Position numbers and translations under genes: made by a program. Of a stretch of 25,745 nucleotides of DNA, positions 1 through 9,477 are shown piece after piece. The number at the start of each line of letters is the position of its first letter. The first letter of the stretch is position 1. The stretch is taken from assembly GCA_003427395.1 (NCBI GenBank), contig BFEA01000478.1:830777-856521 (forward strand). The letters are read 5' to 3'. Source of the stretch: Chara braunii. Taxonomy: Eukaryota > Streptophyta > Charophyceae > Charales > Characeae. The notes beneath the pieces were generated by a model. It was given only the letters and a program-made list of their open reading frames with translations. It did not search any database and had not been told where the DNA came from.

Positions 1-69
<69 letters not shown>
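1..69. repeat. (CT)n microsatellite at window start
   Basis: Uninterrupted CT dinucleotides from base 1. The window also ends in a dinucleotide run, which fits contig ends falling in simple repeats. Confidence 0.98.
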
Positions 70-72
<3 letters not shown>

Positions 73-513
73 GCCACAGTTCTCTCATTTGAAAGTTACA
101 TATCGAAGAAGAACAAGACATTTGATTTTATTCATAGTTAAAAAGTGTTTCTCAGTTATGATGAACTTTTTCAGAAAGTATGTGTATATATATAAAAAAG
201 CGTGAGGAGTTGAACATATCTAGCGGAATGGTGACATTAATCAAGGCCATTGTTCTATGTTGGTCACTGCGCATAAAGCGCACAACGTGCACAAGACTGA
301 CATTACATCACCAAAAAATCTCTTCATCTGGGGAATTTACGGTGCAGAAGCAGGGTGCCTGGCTAGGCGAGGGTTTCTGCACACACTAGGCACAGTCGCT
401 TAGGGCATATGGACAGACTACCCCGACTTCTTCACCTGAATAACACCCGGTCATTTACACCTGGTCATTATCGCTGCGCCAAACACAGCTACAATGACTG
501 GGCATCCTATTCA
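70..513. other. Unassigned, no gene seen
   Basis: Only short open frames (under 75 codons) without recognisable domains. No RNA gene, repeat or convincing promoter was seen. Confidence 0.5.
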
Positions 514-648
514 GGTGAGGACGATAGCAGCCAGATGTTTTTCCCAGACCGGCGGCTGGGATGATAATGGGACTTAGGCGGTGAGGACGATAGCAGCCAG
601 ATCTGATCCTTTTTCCAGATGCGCGGCTGGGATGATAATGGGACTTGC
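514..648. repeat. 66-bp tandem duplication
   Basis: GGTGAGGACGATAGCAGCCA occurs at 514 and 580. Both copies continue through a shared GGCTGGGATGATAATGGGAC with small indels between. It is a diverged two-copy direct repeat; no coding evidence. Confidence 0.85.
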
Positions 649-879
649 GCCTACTGTGGAAATTGCCCTGACTCACAGCACACCAGTTCTTTCAAAATTA
701 TCTCGAAAGCCACTGCGCCATATGTGTGATGCGTTCATCTCCCCTAAATCGTGTCGTGAGCGGCACCTGCCTCATTACGTGTGATTGCCACCAGGCATCG
801 CTATGGTCCAGGCTGCTGGCCAACAATGCGACCAGACTGTTTTGTGCTACGGCCACCCCAGCTGTCCGTCTACTAGGAA

Positions 880-1290
880 TTACCAGTCAGGTTAGTTACT
901 TGACCGTCGGTGAGTTAGTTGACTGGTCGCGCAACTTAACTGGTCGGGTTGGTTGACGGAGTGACTGGCCACAAACTGGCCATGTCTACGAACCGGGTTG
1001 GTTGACGGAGTGACTGGCAGTAAACTGGCCATGTCTATGAACCGGGTTGGTTGATGGAGTGACTGGCCATAAACTGGCCATGTCTACGAACCTGACCAGT
1101 CATTCAACTAGTAACCGTCAGGTTGGTTAGTTGACCGGTCATTCGATTATTAAGTAGTAGTAATATCAGGTTAGTCAGGTTAGTTAGTTGACGGGTCAGG
1201 TGTCAGGTTAGTTGAGTGGTCATTCAACTAGTAACCATCAGGGGTGAGGCGGTTAGTTGACTGGTTATGTTAGTTGATGGAGTGAGTGGC
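880..1290. repeat. GGTTGGTTGACGGAG repeats (49-bp unit x3)
   Basis: Three near-identical 49-bp units start at about 946, 995 and 1044, each containing the dyad TGGCCA...AACTGGCCA. On both sides, shorter variants of GGTTAGTTGACTGGTC recur, so the whole stretch from about 880 to 1290 is low-complexity tandem DNA. Confidence 0.85.
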
Positions 1291-1519
1291 CATCAAAGGT
1301 GTGCCCGTCAAGTGAGTCAAGTGAGTTATATGCAGCTTTGCGACAAGGGTTTACGGGAAGTTTACGCCTGTTGGGTCGTGTTTTTGTTTTCTTGTTCGTT
1401 GGGTTGTCAGACTGGATTGAGCAGGTGGTCAGATGCATCCAAAATCTTGGCCAAGGGGGAAGCGGTGGAACTAAACCCTTTCTTGCTCTGTTGGTTGGCA
1501 GTACTTGTTTGGTTGTTTG

Positions 1520-1855
1520 TTCAGCTGTGTTCTTTTGTGGGTTGTTTGGCGTATGATGATGATTTCATGATCTTGTTCGACTTAGGGGGTGGGTTATTTG
1601 GCGTTGTTCAGCTGTGTTCTTTTGTGGGTTGTTTGGCGTATGATGATGATTTCACGATCTTGTTCGACTTAGGGGGTGGGTTATTTGGCGTATGATGATG
1701 ATTTTACGATCTTGTTTGACTTAGGCCACATACGCACACTGGCTCTATTTAAAACTGGGCTGTGGTGGGTTATTTGGCGTATGATGATGATTTTACGATC
1801 TTGTTCGACTTAGGCCACATACTCACACTGGCTCTATTTAAAACTGGGCTGTACC
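1520..1855. repeat. Nested 87-bp and 89-bp tandem duplications
   Basis: An 87-bp unit beginning TTCAGCTGTGTTC lies at 1520 and 1607. An overlapping 89-bp unit beginning GGGTTATTTGGCG lies at 1678 and 1767. Both share the core GGCGTATGATGATGATTT...CTTGTTCGACTTAGG. The translated repeat (a 142-codon plus-strand open frame) looks like a by-product of the repeat and not a gene. Confidence 0.85.
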
Positions 1856-1925
1856 GGGTGTACCAAAGGAATTGCAGGCCAACTCACATTAGCACCATCG
1901 TAAATGTATCTGACTGCATTTACAG

Positions 1926-2077
1926 CCAGGCGTGGATGTATCGGGCTGCAATTCCGCCAAAAAAAAGTAACACCAGGACTTTTTATCTTGAGGCTGCAGC
2001 TCCAGGCGTGGATGTATCGGGCTGCAATTCCGCCAAAAAAAAGTAACACCAGGACTTTTTATCTTGAGGCTGCAGCT
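1926..2077. repeat. 76-bp tandem duplication
   Basis: CCAGGCGTGGATGTATCGGG begins at 1926 and 2002. The two copies are almost identical, including an A-tract and CACCAGGACTTTTTATC. Confidence 0.9.
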
Positions 2078-2078
2078 C

Positions 2079-2430
2079 CAGTTGTTGTGCTTATAAGATT
2101 GCTTTGCTAGGCCGTAGTCACACAACTTGTCACACAATTCCATTTCGAAGGGGATTTGCAATGGGCATGTCAGGAGGTTCCCTTTGAAACACACATTTCT
2201 CTCTCCAGCTCCAGTTGTTGTGCTTATAAGATTGCTTTGCTAGGCCGTAGTCACACAACTTGTCACACAACTGCATTTTGAAGGGGATTTGCAATGGGCA
2301 TGTCAGGAGGTTCCCTTCGAAACACACATTTCTCTCTCCAGTTCAAAGGGAATTTGCAATGGGCATTTCAGACACGAGGAACTCTTGAAACACATTTCTG
2401 ACCAGAGAAACTCATGAAACACATTCCTGA
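2079..2430. repeat. 132-bp tandem repeat, two copies plus a partial
   Basis: CCAGTTGTTGTGCTTATAAG starts at 2079 and 2211 and the copies are nearly identical. A diverged partial third copy (GGGAATTTGCAATGGGCAT) follows at about 2343. No coding signal. Confidence 0.88.
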
Positions 2431-2478
2431 CCGCTTGTGAAGGATTTTTTGCCCAGACGACGAGGCCCAAACTCCCAA

Positions 2479-2504
2479 ACTCTTGAAAATCGATTTTCAA
2501 GAGT
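2479..2504. repeat. Perfect 26-bp palindrome
   Basis: The half-site ACTCTTGAAAATC is followed at once by its exact reverse complement, centred on ATCGAT with no spacer. It lies just before the 60-bp duplication at 2513. Confidence 0.95.
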
Positions 2505-2512
2505 GGTGTGGC

Positions 2513-2632
2513 AAGGCCCTTCCTCCCTACAAACGGCCTAGCTGCACCATGCACCGAATGCACGACGGACAAAAGGCCCTTCCTCCTAACGAAGGGCCTT
2601 GCTGCACCACTCGCCAAATGCACAATGACCGA
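2513..2632. repeat. 60-bp tandem duplication
   Basis: AAGGCCCTTCCTCC occurs at 2513 and 2573, each followed by a GGCCT-GCTGCACCA block and then AATGCAC. The copies have diverged. Confidence 0.8.
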
Positions 2633-2689
2633 TTGTGTGCACACCTATGTACACGTACCATCAGTGGCCGATAGTGTACAAGTACTGTG

Positions 2690-3115
2690 AGGGAAAGGTG
2701 AAAAGCTGGGCGTGTTTGTCGAGACGTATATGGATGTGGACAAGTTTGTCGACTGTTGACTTATTTCTCAGTGACCGATAGTGTACAAGTACCGTCAGTG
2801 ACCGATAGTGTACAAGTACAGTGAGGGAAAGGTGAAAAGAGGGAGGTGTTTGTCGAGACGTATATGGATGTGGACGTGTTTGTCGAGATGTGGATGTGGA
2901 CGTGTTTGTCGAGACGTATATGAATGTGGNAGACGTATATGGATGTGGACGTGTTTGTCGAGATGTGGATGTGGACGTGTTTGTCGAGACGTATATGAAT
3001 GTGGACGTGTTTGTCGAGACGTGGATGTGGACGTGTTTGTCGATATGTATATGGATGTGGACGTGTTTGTCCAGACGTCGATGTGGACGTGTTTGTCGAC
3101 ACGTAAGTCCAGGTT
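2690..3115. repeat. ~30-bp minisatellite array with an embedded N
   Basis: The unit GTGGACGTGTTTGTCGAGAC, followed by a GTATATGGAT or GTGGAT spacer, repeats about ten times. Long and short spacers alternate, giving units of roughly 30 and 24 bp. A single N at 2930 sits where the repeat phase jumps, so the assembled copy number is unreliable. Translations such as VDVFVET repeats appear on both strands and are not taken as coding. Confidence 0.92.
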
Positions 3116-3139
3116 GTTGGAGAGGTGGGATACTAGATA

Positions 3140-3310
3140 GATAAACCCCGCCTGGGAAAACAGGGTGACCTGGGAGGCCTGGCTGGTAGCCCGGACCTTC
3201 CCTTGGTACTTGACATGTCTAGGCCGCCGGGGAAAACAGGGTGACCTGGGAGGCCTGGCTGGTAGCCCGGGAAAACAGGGTGACCCGGGAGACCTGGCTG
3301 GTAGCCTAGC
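3140..3310. repeat. GGGAAAACAGGGTGACC tandem repeat
   Basis: Three copies of a unit containing AAAACAGGGTGACC(T/C)GGGAG and CCTGGCTGGTAGCC occur in about 170 bp, one of them extended by a unique 40-bp insert. Confidence 0.85.
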
Positions 3311-3364
3311 ATTGCAGTGATTTTCTTTCATTTTTCATTTACCCCTTTTCTGTTTCCCAGCTGA

Positions 3365-3915
3365 TAGCCTAGCCGATAGTGTACAAGTACCGTGAGGGAA
3401 AGGTGAAAAGATCGACCTGTTTGTCGAGACAAATATGGATGTGGACGCGTTTGTCAAGACGTGGATGTGGACGTGTTTGTTGAAACGTATATGGATGTGG
3501 ACGTGAGGTGGATGTGGATGCGTTTGTCGAGACGTATATGGATGTGGACGTGTTTGTCGAGATGTGTATAGTTCATAGGTAAGTTGGTGTCGTAGTTGAT
3601 AGATGAGTTGATATCCCAAATGATAGCCTAGTTAGTAGCCAGTCGTAATATGAGACAGAGAGCTGAAGATCCTCCGTTCCCTTGTAGAATCTAAGACATT
3701 ACGAGGGTGACAGCCACGCCAGCCTTTTCTGTTTCCCAGCTGATAGCCTAGCCGATAGTGTACAAGTATCGTGAGGTTTGTCAAGACGTGGATGTGGACG
3801 TGTTTGTCGAAATGTATATGGATGTGGATGTGTTTGTCAGAGAGGTGGATGTGGACGCGTTTGTCAAGACGTATATGGGTGTGGACGTGTTTGTCGAGAC
3901 GTGTATCGTTCATAG
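3365..3915. repeat. Second and third blocks of the ~30-bp minisatellite
   Basis: GTGGACGTGTTTGTCGAGAC-type units reappear at about 3410-3565 and 3775-3905. Each block is preceded by the leader GCCGATAGTGTACAAGTA that also precedes the first array. The leader and array therefore duplicated together as a higher-order unit. Confidence 0.88.
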
Positions 3916-4386
3916 GTAAGTTGGTGTCCTAGTTGATAGATGAGACAGAGAGCTAAAGATCCTCCATTCCCGTGTCGAATCTAAGATAGTACTAGGGTGA
4001 CAGCTACGCCAGCCACACTACTTTGGACCTTGGACCGCTACCCCCTTGCTCAGCCCCGATTGAAGCAGATGTCGTGCAAGGCCGATCGCACGGGGACCCT
4101 TCTCCATCTTTGACCTGACCAGATAACGGTTGCAGGCACCTAGGATAAGCAGAGACCGCGGGGACCCATCTCCATCTTTGACCTGACCAGATGACGGTTG
4201 CAAGCACCCAGGATAAGCAGAGACTGCTACCCCCTGCTACCCCCTTGCTCAACCCTGATTGAAGCAGACGCCGTGCGAGGCCGATCTCACGGGGACTTCG
4301 GGAGCTATGCATGAGCATGTTACTCTAGGTCTTCATGAGGGTGCACAGTGAATCCCATCTAGCACAATAGACTTGAGATCATAGTT

Positions 4387-4479
4387 GATAGCCTAGGAGA
4401 TAGGCTATCAATTAGGCTTAGTTCATATCTAGCACAATAGACTTGATATCATAGTTGATAGCCTAGGAGATAGGCTATC
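4387..4479. repeat. Two copies of a perfect 9-bp hairpin, 70 bp apart
   Basis: GATAGCCTA and TAGGCTATC flank a GGAGA loop at 4387-4409 and again at 4457-4479. Later satellite copies (about 5900, 6000, 6300, 6600) carry a related form in which GATAGCCT and AGGCTATC enclose AACGACA-type loops, some with mutations. Confidence 0.85.
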
Positions 4480-4650
4480 AATTAGGCTTAGTTCATATGT
4501 AAGTTTATGTCCTAGTTGATAGATGAGTTGATATCCCAAATGATAGCCTAGTCACTAGCCAGTCGTAATATGAGACTGAGAGCTGAGAATCCTTCGTTCC
4601 CGTGTAGAATCTAAGACAGTACTAGGGTGACAGCTACGCCAGCCACACTA

Positions 4651-4680
4651 CTTTGGACCTTGGACCTTGGACCTTGGACC
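4651..4680. repeat. (CTTGGAC)n heptamer run
   Basis: About four heptamers. Shorter versions recur at about 4952-4975 and 5011-5035. It is too short and too internal to be telomeric. Confidence 0.8.
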
Positions 4681-5159
4681 AGTACCAGGAGCCCGTTCCG
4701 GTATCTCAATAAGTTTGTAGAATAGAAACAGGTCTTTCGAGGACTACAACAATAGATAGATCGTTGTAGTTTGCTCGCTATAGCCAAACCTAGCATCCAA
4801 CTCACTAACATATCCTAGTTGATAGATGCGTTGATATCCCAAATTATACCCTAGTCACTAGCCAGTCGTAATATGAGACAGAGAGCTGAAGATCCTCAGT
4901 TCTTGTGTAGAATCTAAGACAGTACTAGGGTGACAGCTACGCCAACCACACAACTTTGGACCTTGGACCTTGGACCAGTACCTGGAGCCCGTTTCGGCAT
5001 CTCGCCACACTACTTTGGACCTTGGACCTTGGACCAGTACCTGGAGCCCGTTCCGGTATCTCAATAAGTTCGTAGAATAGAAACATGCCTTTGAAGTACA
5101 ACAACAATAGATAGATCGTTGTAGTCTGCTCGTTATAGCGAAACCTAGCATCCAACTCA

Positions 5160-5790
5160 CTAACTCGAGTACGTGTGATAAATTGAGAAGCAGCTCGTTT
5201 CGTTTCATTTCATGCCAAAATACTTGGAATAATCGTTTCGTTACGTGTGATAAATTGAGAAGCAGCTCGTTTCGTTTCATTTCATGCCAAAATACTTGGA
5301 ATAATCGTTTCGATTTATTTCATGCCAAAATACTTGGAATAATCAATACTATCATGGTAGAATCAGTGACTGAGTTGAAGTCGAGGAATGTGCAGTGGGA
5401 TTGATGCCTTAGCCAAACCTAGCATCCAACTCACTCACTTGGAGCAACTCGAGTATGTGTGACACATCCAGTACTGATACCGTCATGGTAGAATTAGTGA
5501 CTGAGGTGAAGTCGAGGAACGTGCAGCGGGATTGACGCTTTAGCCAAACCTAGCATCCAACTCACTCACTTGGGAGTAACTCGAGTACGTGTAACACATC
5601 GAGAAGTGGCTCGTTTCGTTTCATTTCATGCGCTGCCTGAAGCTGGATTGACACAAACCCAACATCCAACCCACTCACTTGGGAGCAACTCGTGTACGTG
5701 TGATACATTGAGAAACGGTTCGTTTTGTTTCATTTCATACGTTGAATACTGTCACGGTAGAATCAGTGACTGCAGTGAACTCGCAAGGTA
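5160..5790. repeat. CGAGTACGTGTGATA / TTTCGTTTCATTTCATG repeat family
   Basis: An ACTCGAGTACGTGTGATA-like block followed by GAGAAGC-GCTCGTTTCGTTTCATTTCATG occurs at about 5162, 5241, 5579, 5688 and, in the satellite, at 6886. Intervening copies carry AGAATCAGTGACTGAG. Unit length is irregular (80-130 bp). Confidence 0.8.
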
Positions 5791-7031
5791 GCCGTAGAGG
5801 AACGTGCAGCTGGATTGACTCCTTTTTAATATAAATACCCAGATTAGTGAATCCCAGATGTGTGAATCCCATCTAGCAAAGTAGACGTGAGATTGTAGAT
5901 GATAGCCTAGGAGATAGCCTAACGACAAGGCTATCAATTACACTTAGTTTATAAGTTGAATCCCATTTAGCAAAGTAGACTTGAGATTGTAGATGATAGC
6001 CTAGGAGATAGCCTAACGACAAGGCTATCAATTACACTTAGTTTATAAGTTGATGTCCTAGTTGATAAACGAGTTGATATCCCAAATGATAGCCTAGTCA
6101 CTAGCTAGTTGTAATATGAGACAGAGAGTTGAAGATTCTCCGTTCTCGTGTAGAATCTAAGAGAGTACTAGGGTGATAGGTACACCAGCATCCAACTCAA
6201 TCCCATCTAGCAAAGTAGACTTGAGATCGACTCCTTTCGAATATACATACCCAGATGTGTGAATCCCATCTAGCAAAGTAGACTTGAGATTGTAGTTGAT
6301 AGCCTAGGAGATAGCCTAACGAGAAGGCTATGAATCACGCTTAGTTCATAGGCAAGTTGATGTCGTAGTTGATAAATGAGTTGATATCCCAAATGATAGC
6401 CTAGTCACTAGCTAGTCATAATATGAGAGAGAGAGTTGAAGATCCTTCGTTCCCGTGTAGAATCTAAGACAGTACTAGGGTGATAGCTACACCAGCATCC
6501 AGCTCAATCCCATCTAGCAAAGTAGACTTGAGATCGACTCCTTTTGAATATACATACCCAGATGTGTGAATCCCATCTAGCAAAGTAGACTTGAGATTGT
6601 AGTTGATTAGCCTAGGAGATAGTCTAATGACAAGGCTATCAATTACGCTTAGTTCATAGGTAAGCTGATGTCCTCGTTGATAAATGAGTTGATATCCTAA
6701 ATGATAGCCTAGTCACTAGTTAGTCGTAATATGAGACAGAGAGTTGAAGATCTTCCGCTCCCGTGTAGAATCTAAGACAGTACTAGGGTGATAGCTACAC
6801 CAACATCGAACTCACTCACTTGGGAGCGCCAGCATCCAACTCACTCACTTGGGAGCGCCAGCATCGAACTGAGTCACTTGGGAGCAACTCGTGTACGTGT
6901 GATACATTGAGAAGGGCTTGTTTCGTTTCATTTCATGCGTTGAATACTGTCACGGTGTCAGTGCAAATATCCACCCTGGTTTTTGCAAGCGACAGGGAGT
7001 AAGTTTGGTTTAAAGTTAAAGTATACCGCGC

Positions 7032-7396
7032 GAGGCGCGGTTGTGTCTGTGGTTTACGTTAGCTGGATGATTGACTAGGGAAGAGAGTGTGTGGGCGCGC
7101 AGGCTTGAGGTGCGTGTGATTTTGTTCATTGATGATTGAAGAGTCGGCGTGACCGTCGGCCAGATCTTTTTTTATTTTTGATTACACTAGGATTGAAAAG
7201 ATTTTTGGTCCTTGAGGCGCGGTTGTGTCTGTGGTTTACGTTGGCTGAATGATTGACTAGGGAAGAAAGTGTGTGGGCGTGTAGGCTTGAGGCGCGTGCG
7301 ATTTTGTTCATTGATGATTCAAGAGTTGGTGTGACCGTTGGCCAGATCTTTTTCTATTTTTGATTAAACTAGGATTGAAAAGATTTTTGGTCCTTG
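7032..7396. repeat. 182-bp tandem duplication
   Basis: GAGGCGCGGTTGTGTCTGTGG begins at 7032 and again at 7214. Both copies run through GATTGACTAGGGAAGA and end in GATTGAAAAGATTTTTGGTCC. The copies differ at scattered positions, so this is true divergence and not a simple assembly doubling. Confidence 0.92.
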
Positions 7397-7567
7397 ATTG
7401 GTGTGCTTGTTTGTGACTTGTGCGTGCGTGCGGAGGACGACGTCAACGACGGCATGGTTCGGTATAGTTGGGCAGTGGACGCGGGAGATTGATTTTGAGT
7501 TCTGCTAATAGGCTGATCTGTGGTTTTGAAATATTTCAGTAAATCCGCGCGACGTGCAGGACCAGTG

Positions 7568-7807
7568 TATATAGGTGTCCCCCAACACTAGACTCAGCCT
7601 TGGGCCTAGCATTATTGGTTACAACGTCAGATTTTCATTAGAGAGATTAAGGGATCAAGATCGAGCAGCGACGGCGCGAGGATATTGGAGTAGCACAAAG
7701 GGACTGAAGAGTTAAGGGCCCGGGTGGGGCTATCCCCCTTTGTTTTGCCATTGGCGGTGTTGGGGCGGTACTCGCAGTTGTCTTACGATCAGAAATTTCT
7801 AAATAAA
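7568..7807 (+). promoter_or_regulatory. Possible TATA box and poly(A) signal pair
   Basis: TATATA at 7568-7573 is followed by a CCCCCAACAC-type pyrimidine-rich start region, and AATAAA lies at 7802-7807, about 235 bp downstream. This spacing is what an LTR R/U5 region or a short non-coding transcript would show. No PBS, LTR partner or ORF confirms it, so the call is weak. Confidence 0.25.
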
Positions 7808-7961
7808 TTTTTATCTTTGTATTATTTTTGCTCAGGCGGTCCTTGACTCAGGCGTGATGCGGAAGTTGGAGGTCGTCGCGACAGTCGAGGACCTTGAGCA
7901 CGCTCCTCTTTTAGCGAGACTGTCCGGGTTTCGGTGTGTCGGGGTGTTGGCGGAATTTCCT

Positions 7962-8015
7962 TGCCCCGCCCGTCTTGAAAGACAGACCAAAGAGGTCAAC
8001 GTATGAAGAGTGGTA
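7962..8015 (+). pseudogene. 28S rRNA fragment, copy 1
   Basis: GCCCGTCTTGAAAGACAGACC followed by AAAGAGGTCAACGTATG resembles the conserved cytoplasmic LSU segment CCCGTCTTGAAACACGGACC with AAGGAGTCTAACATG. The match covers only about 40-50 bases and has several changes, so it is a relic and not a functional rRNA. Confidence 0.6.
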
Positions 8016-8064
8016 AGGTCCGTGGTTGTAGCCTTCCTCGCTTCCCACTTACAGAGCGTCGATA

Positions 8065-8114
8065 GCGGCAGCTTCAAACCCGAAATGGTGTCTTCGAGTA
8101 AAATGACCCATGTA
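8065..8114 (-). pseudogene. cox3: Truncated mitochondrial cox3 fragment, copy 1
   Basis: Read on the minus strand this short piece gives [16 protein letters not shown], matching the cytochrome c oxidase subunit III motif around the HHFGFEA glutamate segment. It is the truncated duplicate of the longer piece at 8366-8512 and cannot encode a product. Confidence 0.75.
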
Positions 8115-8264
8115 CTGGCGAACTCAACATTTGCTCAGGCGGTCCTTGACTCAGGCGTGATGCGGAAGTTGGAGGTCATCGCGGCAGTCGAGGACCTTGA
8201 GCACGCTCCTCTTTTAGCGAGACCGTTCGGATTTCGGTGTGTCGGGTGTTGGCGGAATTTCCTT

Positions 8265-8311
8265 GCCCCGCCCGTCTTGAAAGAAGGACCAAAGAGGTCA
8301 ACGCATGAAGA
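8265..8311 (+). pseudogene. 28S rRNA fragment, copy 2
   Basis: Second copy of the CCCGTCTTGAAAGA...GGACCAAAGAGGTCAACGCATG block, in the same position within the 303-bp duplicated unit. It is slightly closer to the LSU consensus than copy 1 (GGACC retained). Confidence 0.6.
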
Positions 8312-8365
8312 GTGGTAAGGTCCGTGGTTGTGGCCTTCCTCGCTTTCCACTTACAGAGCGTCGAT

Positions 8366-8512
8366 AGCGGCAACTTCAAACCCGAAATGGTGTCTTCGAG
8401 TAAAATGACCCATGTAGTGACGAACACAACAGATAATAAGAAAAATGGTTCCTACGATGACATGAAAGCCATGGAATCCAATAACTAAAAATAATGTAGA
8501 GCCATTAACACT
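8366..8512 (-). pseudogene. cox3: Mitochondrial cox3 fragment (cytochrome c oxidase subunit III)
   Basis: On the minus strand about 49 codons are recognisable as subunit III of the terminal respiratory oxidase, normally an integral inner-membrane protein encoded in plant mitochondria. Visible motifs are [20 protein letters not shown], then [14 protein letters not shown], then HHFGFEVAA. The family is roughly 260 residues long, so this is under one fifth, taken from the region before the last helices. The frame leaves cox3 on both sides (SVN upstream, IDAL downstream). It sits antisense within 28S-like sequence and is best read as a nuclear-integrated mitochondrial fragment. Nothing suggests expression. 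Confidence 0.9.
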
Positions 8513-8564
8513 CCGAGCAAGCCAGTGGGACTGCAGCCCGAGGCTGGTAAGGGTTGCCACGGGT

Positions 8565-8905
8565 GCGTCGTCCACCGACCATGATCTGCTACGAGGGATC
8601 TGGCTATGAGCATGCCCGCAAGGACACGGACTGCGGCAGCTACGCACTTGGGACCCTAAGCTTTGAAAGTCTGCTACCGCCTCGCCGAGGCCTAAGCTGT
8701 AGGCCTAGCGAAGGAGCCAGGGAGTGCCACAGCGTGGCGAGGGGGCGCCATAGTAAAGGTGGGGAGGCCCGTGGTGACACAGTTGTGCGACTCGTCTGCC
8801 CAACTTGGGTATAGGGGTGAAGACTAATTGAACTATCTGGTAGCCGGTCCTACCACAAGAGCTCCCGCAGAGACAGTCGGACCGGCTGTTCCCACTAGGC
8901 GGTAC
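8565..8905 (+). pseudogene. Decayed 28S rRNA fragment, continuation
   Basis: Blocks in the normal 28S order are visible. ACCGACCATGATCT begins near 8574 and is followed by a GAGCATGCC stretch. GTGGGGAGGCCCGTGGTGACAC-like sequence lies near 8760, CAACTTGGGTATAGGGGTGAAG near 8800, and GACTAATTGAACTATCTGGTAGC just after. The last two closely resemble the universally conserved LSU stretch with TTGGGTATAGGGGCGAAAGAC. About 90 extra bases (near 8640-8730) do not fit. Substitutions at conserved positions mark it as a pseudogene. Together with the blocks at 7962 and 8265 it makes one LSU relic interrupted by cox3 DNA. Confidence 0.72.
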
Positions 8906-9289
8906 TGATTATTGATGGGCGATGTGCCAACGCTGGAGACGATTGCGGGGTCGGACGAAGCGCTAACTTCTTAGTAACGAGTACGACGATGGGGACATGA
9001 AGGAAGGAATGTGGAGGTAGCGAGTGGGTGACAGGCAGGCTGGTAAAAAGGAGCTCGAAGGCACACAAATAAAAAGAGGGATGAACCCTGGCGAAGAATC
9101 AAGCCAGGTGCATACAGACCGAACATGGAAACGGCGGGGAGACAGAGCGAGGAGCAGGGGAAAGTGTCGAGCTCGCTCAATCTTTAGCAGAATCGAGCAG
9201 GAGAGGAGTTGATCTTGGGGTTTGGACCCCAGGCGAATTCGATTGTGGAGTTAGTTTCAGTGATAAGTTAGGAGGAGAGGTTAGCAGAA
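8906..9289. other. Unassigned spacer after the 28S relic
   Basis: No further clear LSU match and no domain-bearing ORF. Short plus-strand frames rich in R, K and E reflect base composition only. Confidence 0.4.
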
Positions 9290-9448
9290 AGAAGGCTGCG
9301 CAGAGGATGGAAATCGCGGATATGGCTCGAAAGGAAAGTAGATGCCATACTCATTTCATATCAGAAACGAGCGAAGAAAGATGGTGAATTGGGGTTCTGG
9401 GACCAGGCGAACACGACTTTGAAGTTTGAGGTGATAATGGCCGATTGA
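9290..9448 (+). CDS. 3' end of an unidentified conserved reading frame, copy 1
   Basis: A 53-codon stretch ends in a TGA at 9446-9448 and reads KVDAILISYQKRAKKDGELG followed by FWDQANTTLKFEVIMAD. A second copy at 9684-9827 has the same frame and the same stop but differs at many bases, with mostly conservative residue changes. That argues for a once-coding sequence. It lies about 30 bp from an antisense mitochondrial-type tRNA-Pro and upstream of an rrn18 fragment, so it is probably the tail of a mitochondrial ORF carried in with this DNA. I do not recognise the family. The 5' end cannot be placed. Confidence 0.4.
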   Translation, partial: RRLRRGWKSRIWLERKVDAILISYQKRAKKDGELGFWDQANTTLKFEVIMAD

Positions 9449-9477
9449 TTTTCATGTCAATTTACTCTGATTTTGAC

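Larger units (their letters stand above)
3621..6810. repeat. Satellite field, ~307-bp period in its distal part
   Basis: A core containing AGTCGTAATATGAGAC, a CGTGTAGAATCTAAGACAGT-type block and ACTAGGGTGA recurs at about 3641, 3940, 4561, 4864, 6108, 6414 and 6722. The last three copies are spaced about 307 bp apart; earlier ones are separated by insertions. Linkers contain variants of CCCATCTAGCAAAGTAGACTT, GATAGCCTAGGAGATAG and CAACTCACTCACTTGGGAG. There is no open frame of substance and no tRNA or rRNA likeness. Confidence 0.85.
7830..8413. repeat. 303-bp direct duplication carrying 28S-like and cox3-like segments
   Basis: GCTCAGGCGGTCCTTGACTC starts at 7830 and 8133. Each unit holds in order a GACTCAGGCGTGATGCGGAAG block, a GCCCGTCTTGAAAGA block resembling 28S rRNA, and an antisense piece of cox3. 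The first unit stops at about 8114 in the middle of the cox3 piece; the second continues into a longer cox3 segment. The copies differ by scattered substitutions and indels. Confidence 0.9.

Noticed and set aside
1267-1695. 142-codon membrane-like protein
   Set aside because: Most of it is two copies of an 87-bp repeat that happens to be divisible by three; the residues repeat exactly and there is no coding flank.
2761-3331. Repetitive His/Thr/Ser or Val/Asp protein genes across the minisatellite
   Set aside because: Open frames on both strands arise because the repeat unit length is a multiple of three, and they cross an N. No flanking coding sequence.
2690-3910. CRISPR array
   Set aside because: Spacers are not unique; the whole unit repeats in alternating long and short forms. 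Context is eukaryotic and there are no cas genes.
4651-4680. Telomere repeat
   Set aside because: CTTGGAC does not match plant (TTTAGGG) or other known telomere units, is only about four copies long, and is internal.
7126-7311. Basic peptide ORF on the minus strand
   Set aside because: It crosses the joint of the 182-bp duplication and is not preserved in the two copies.
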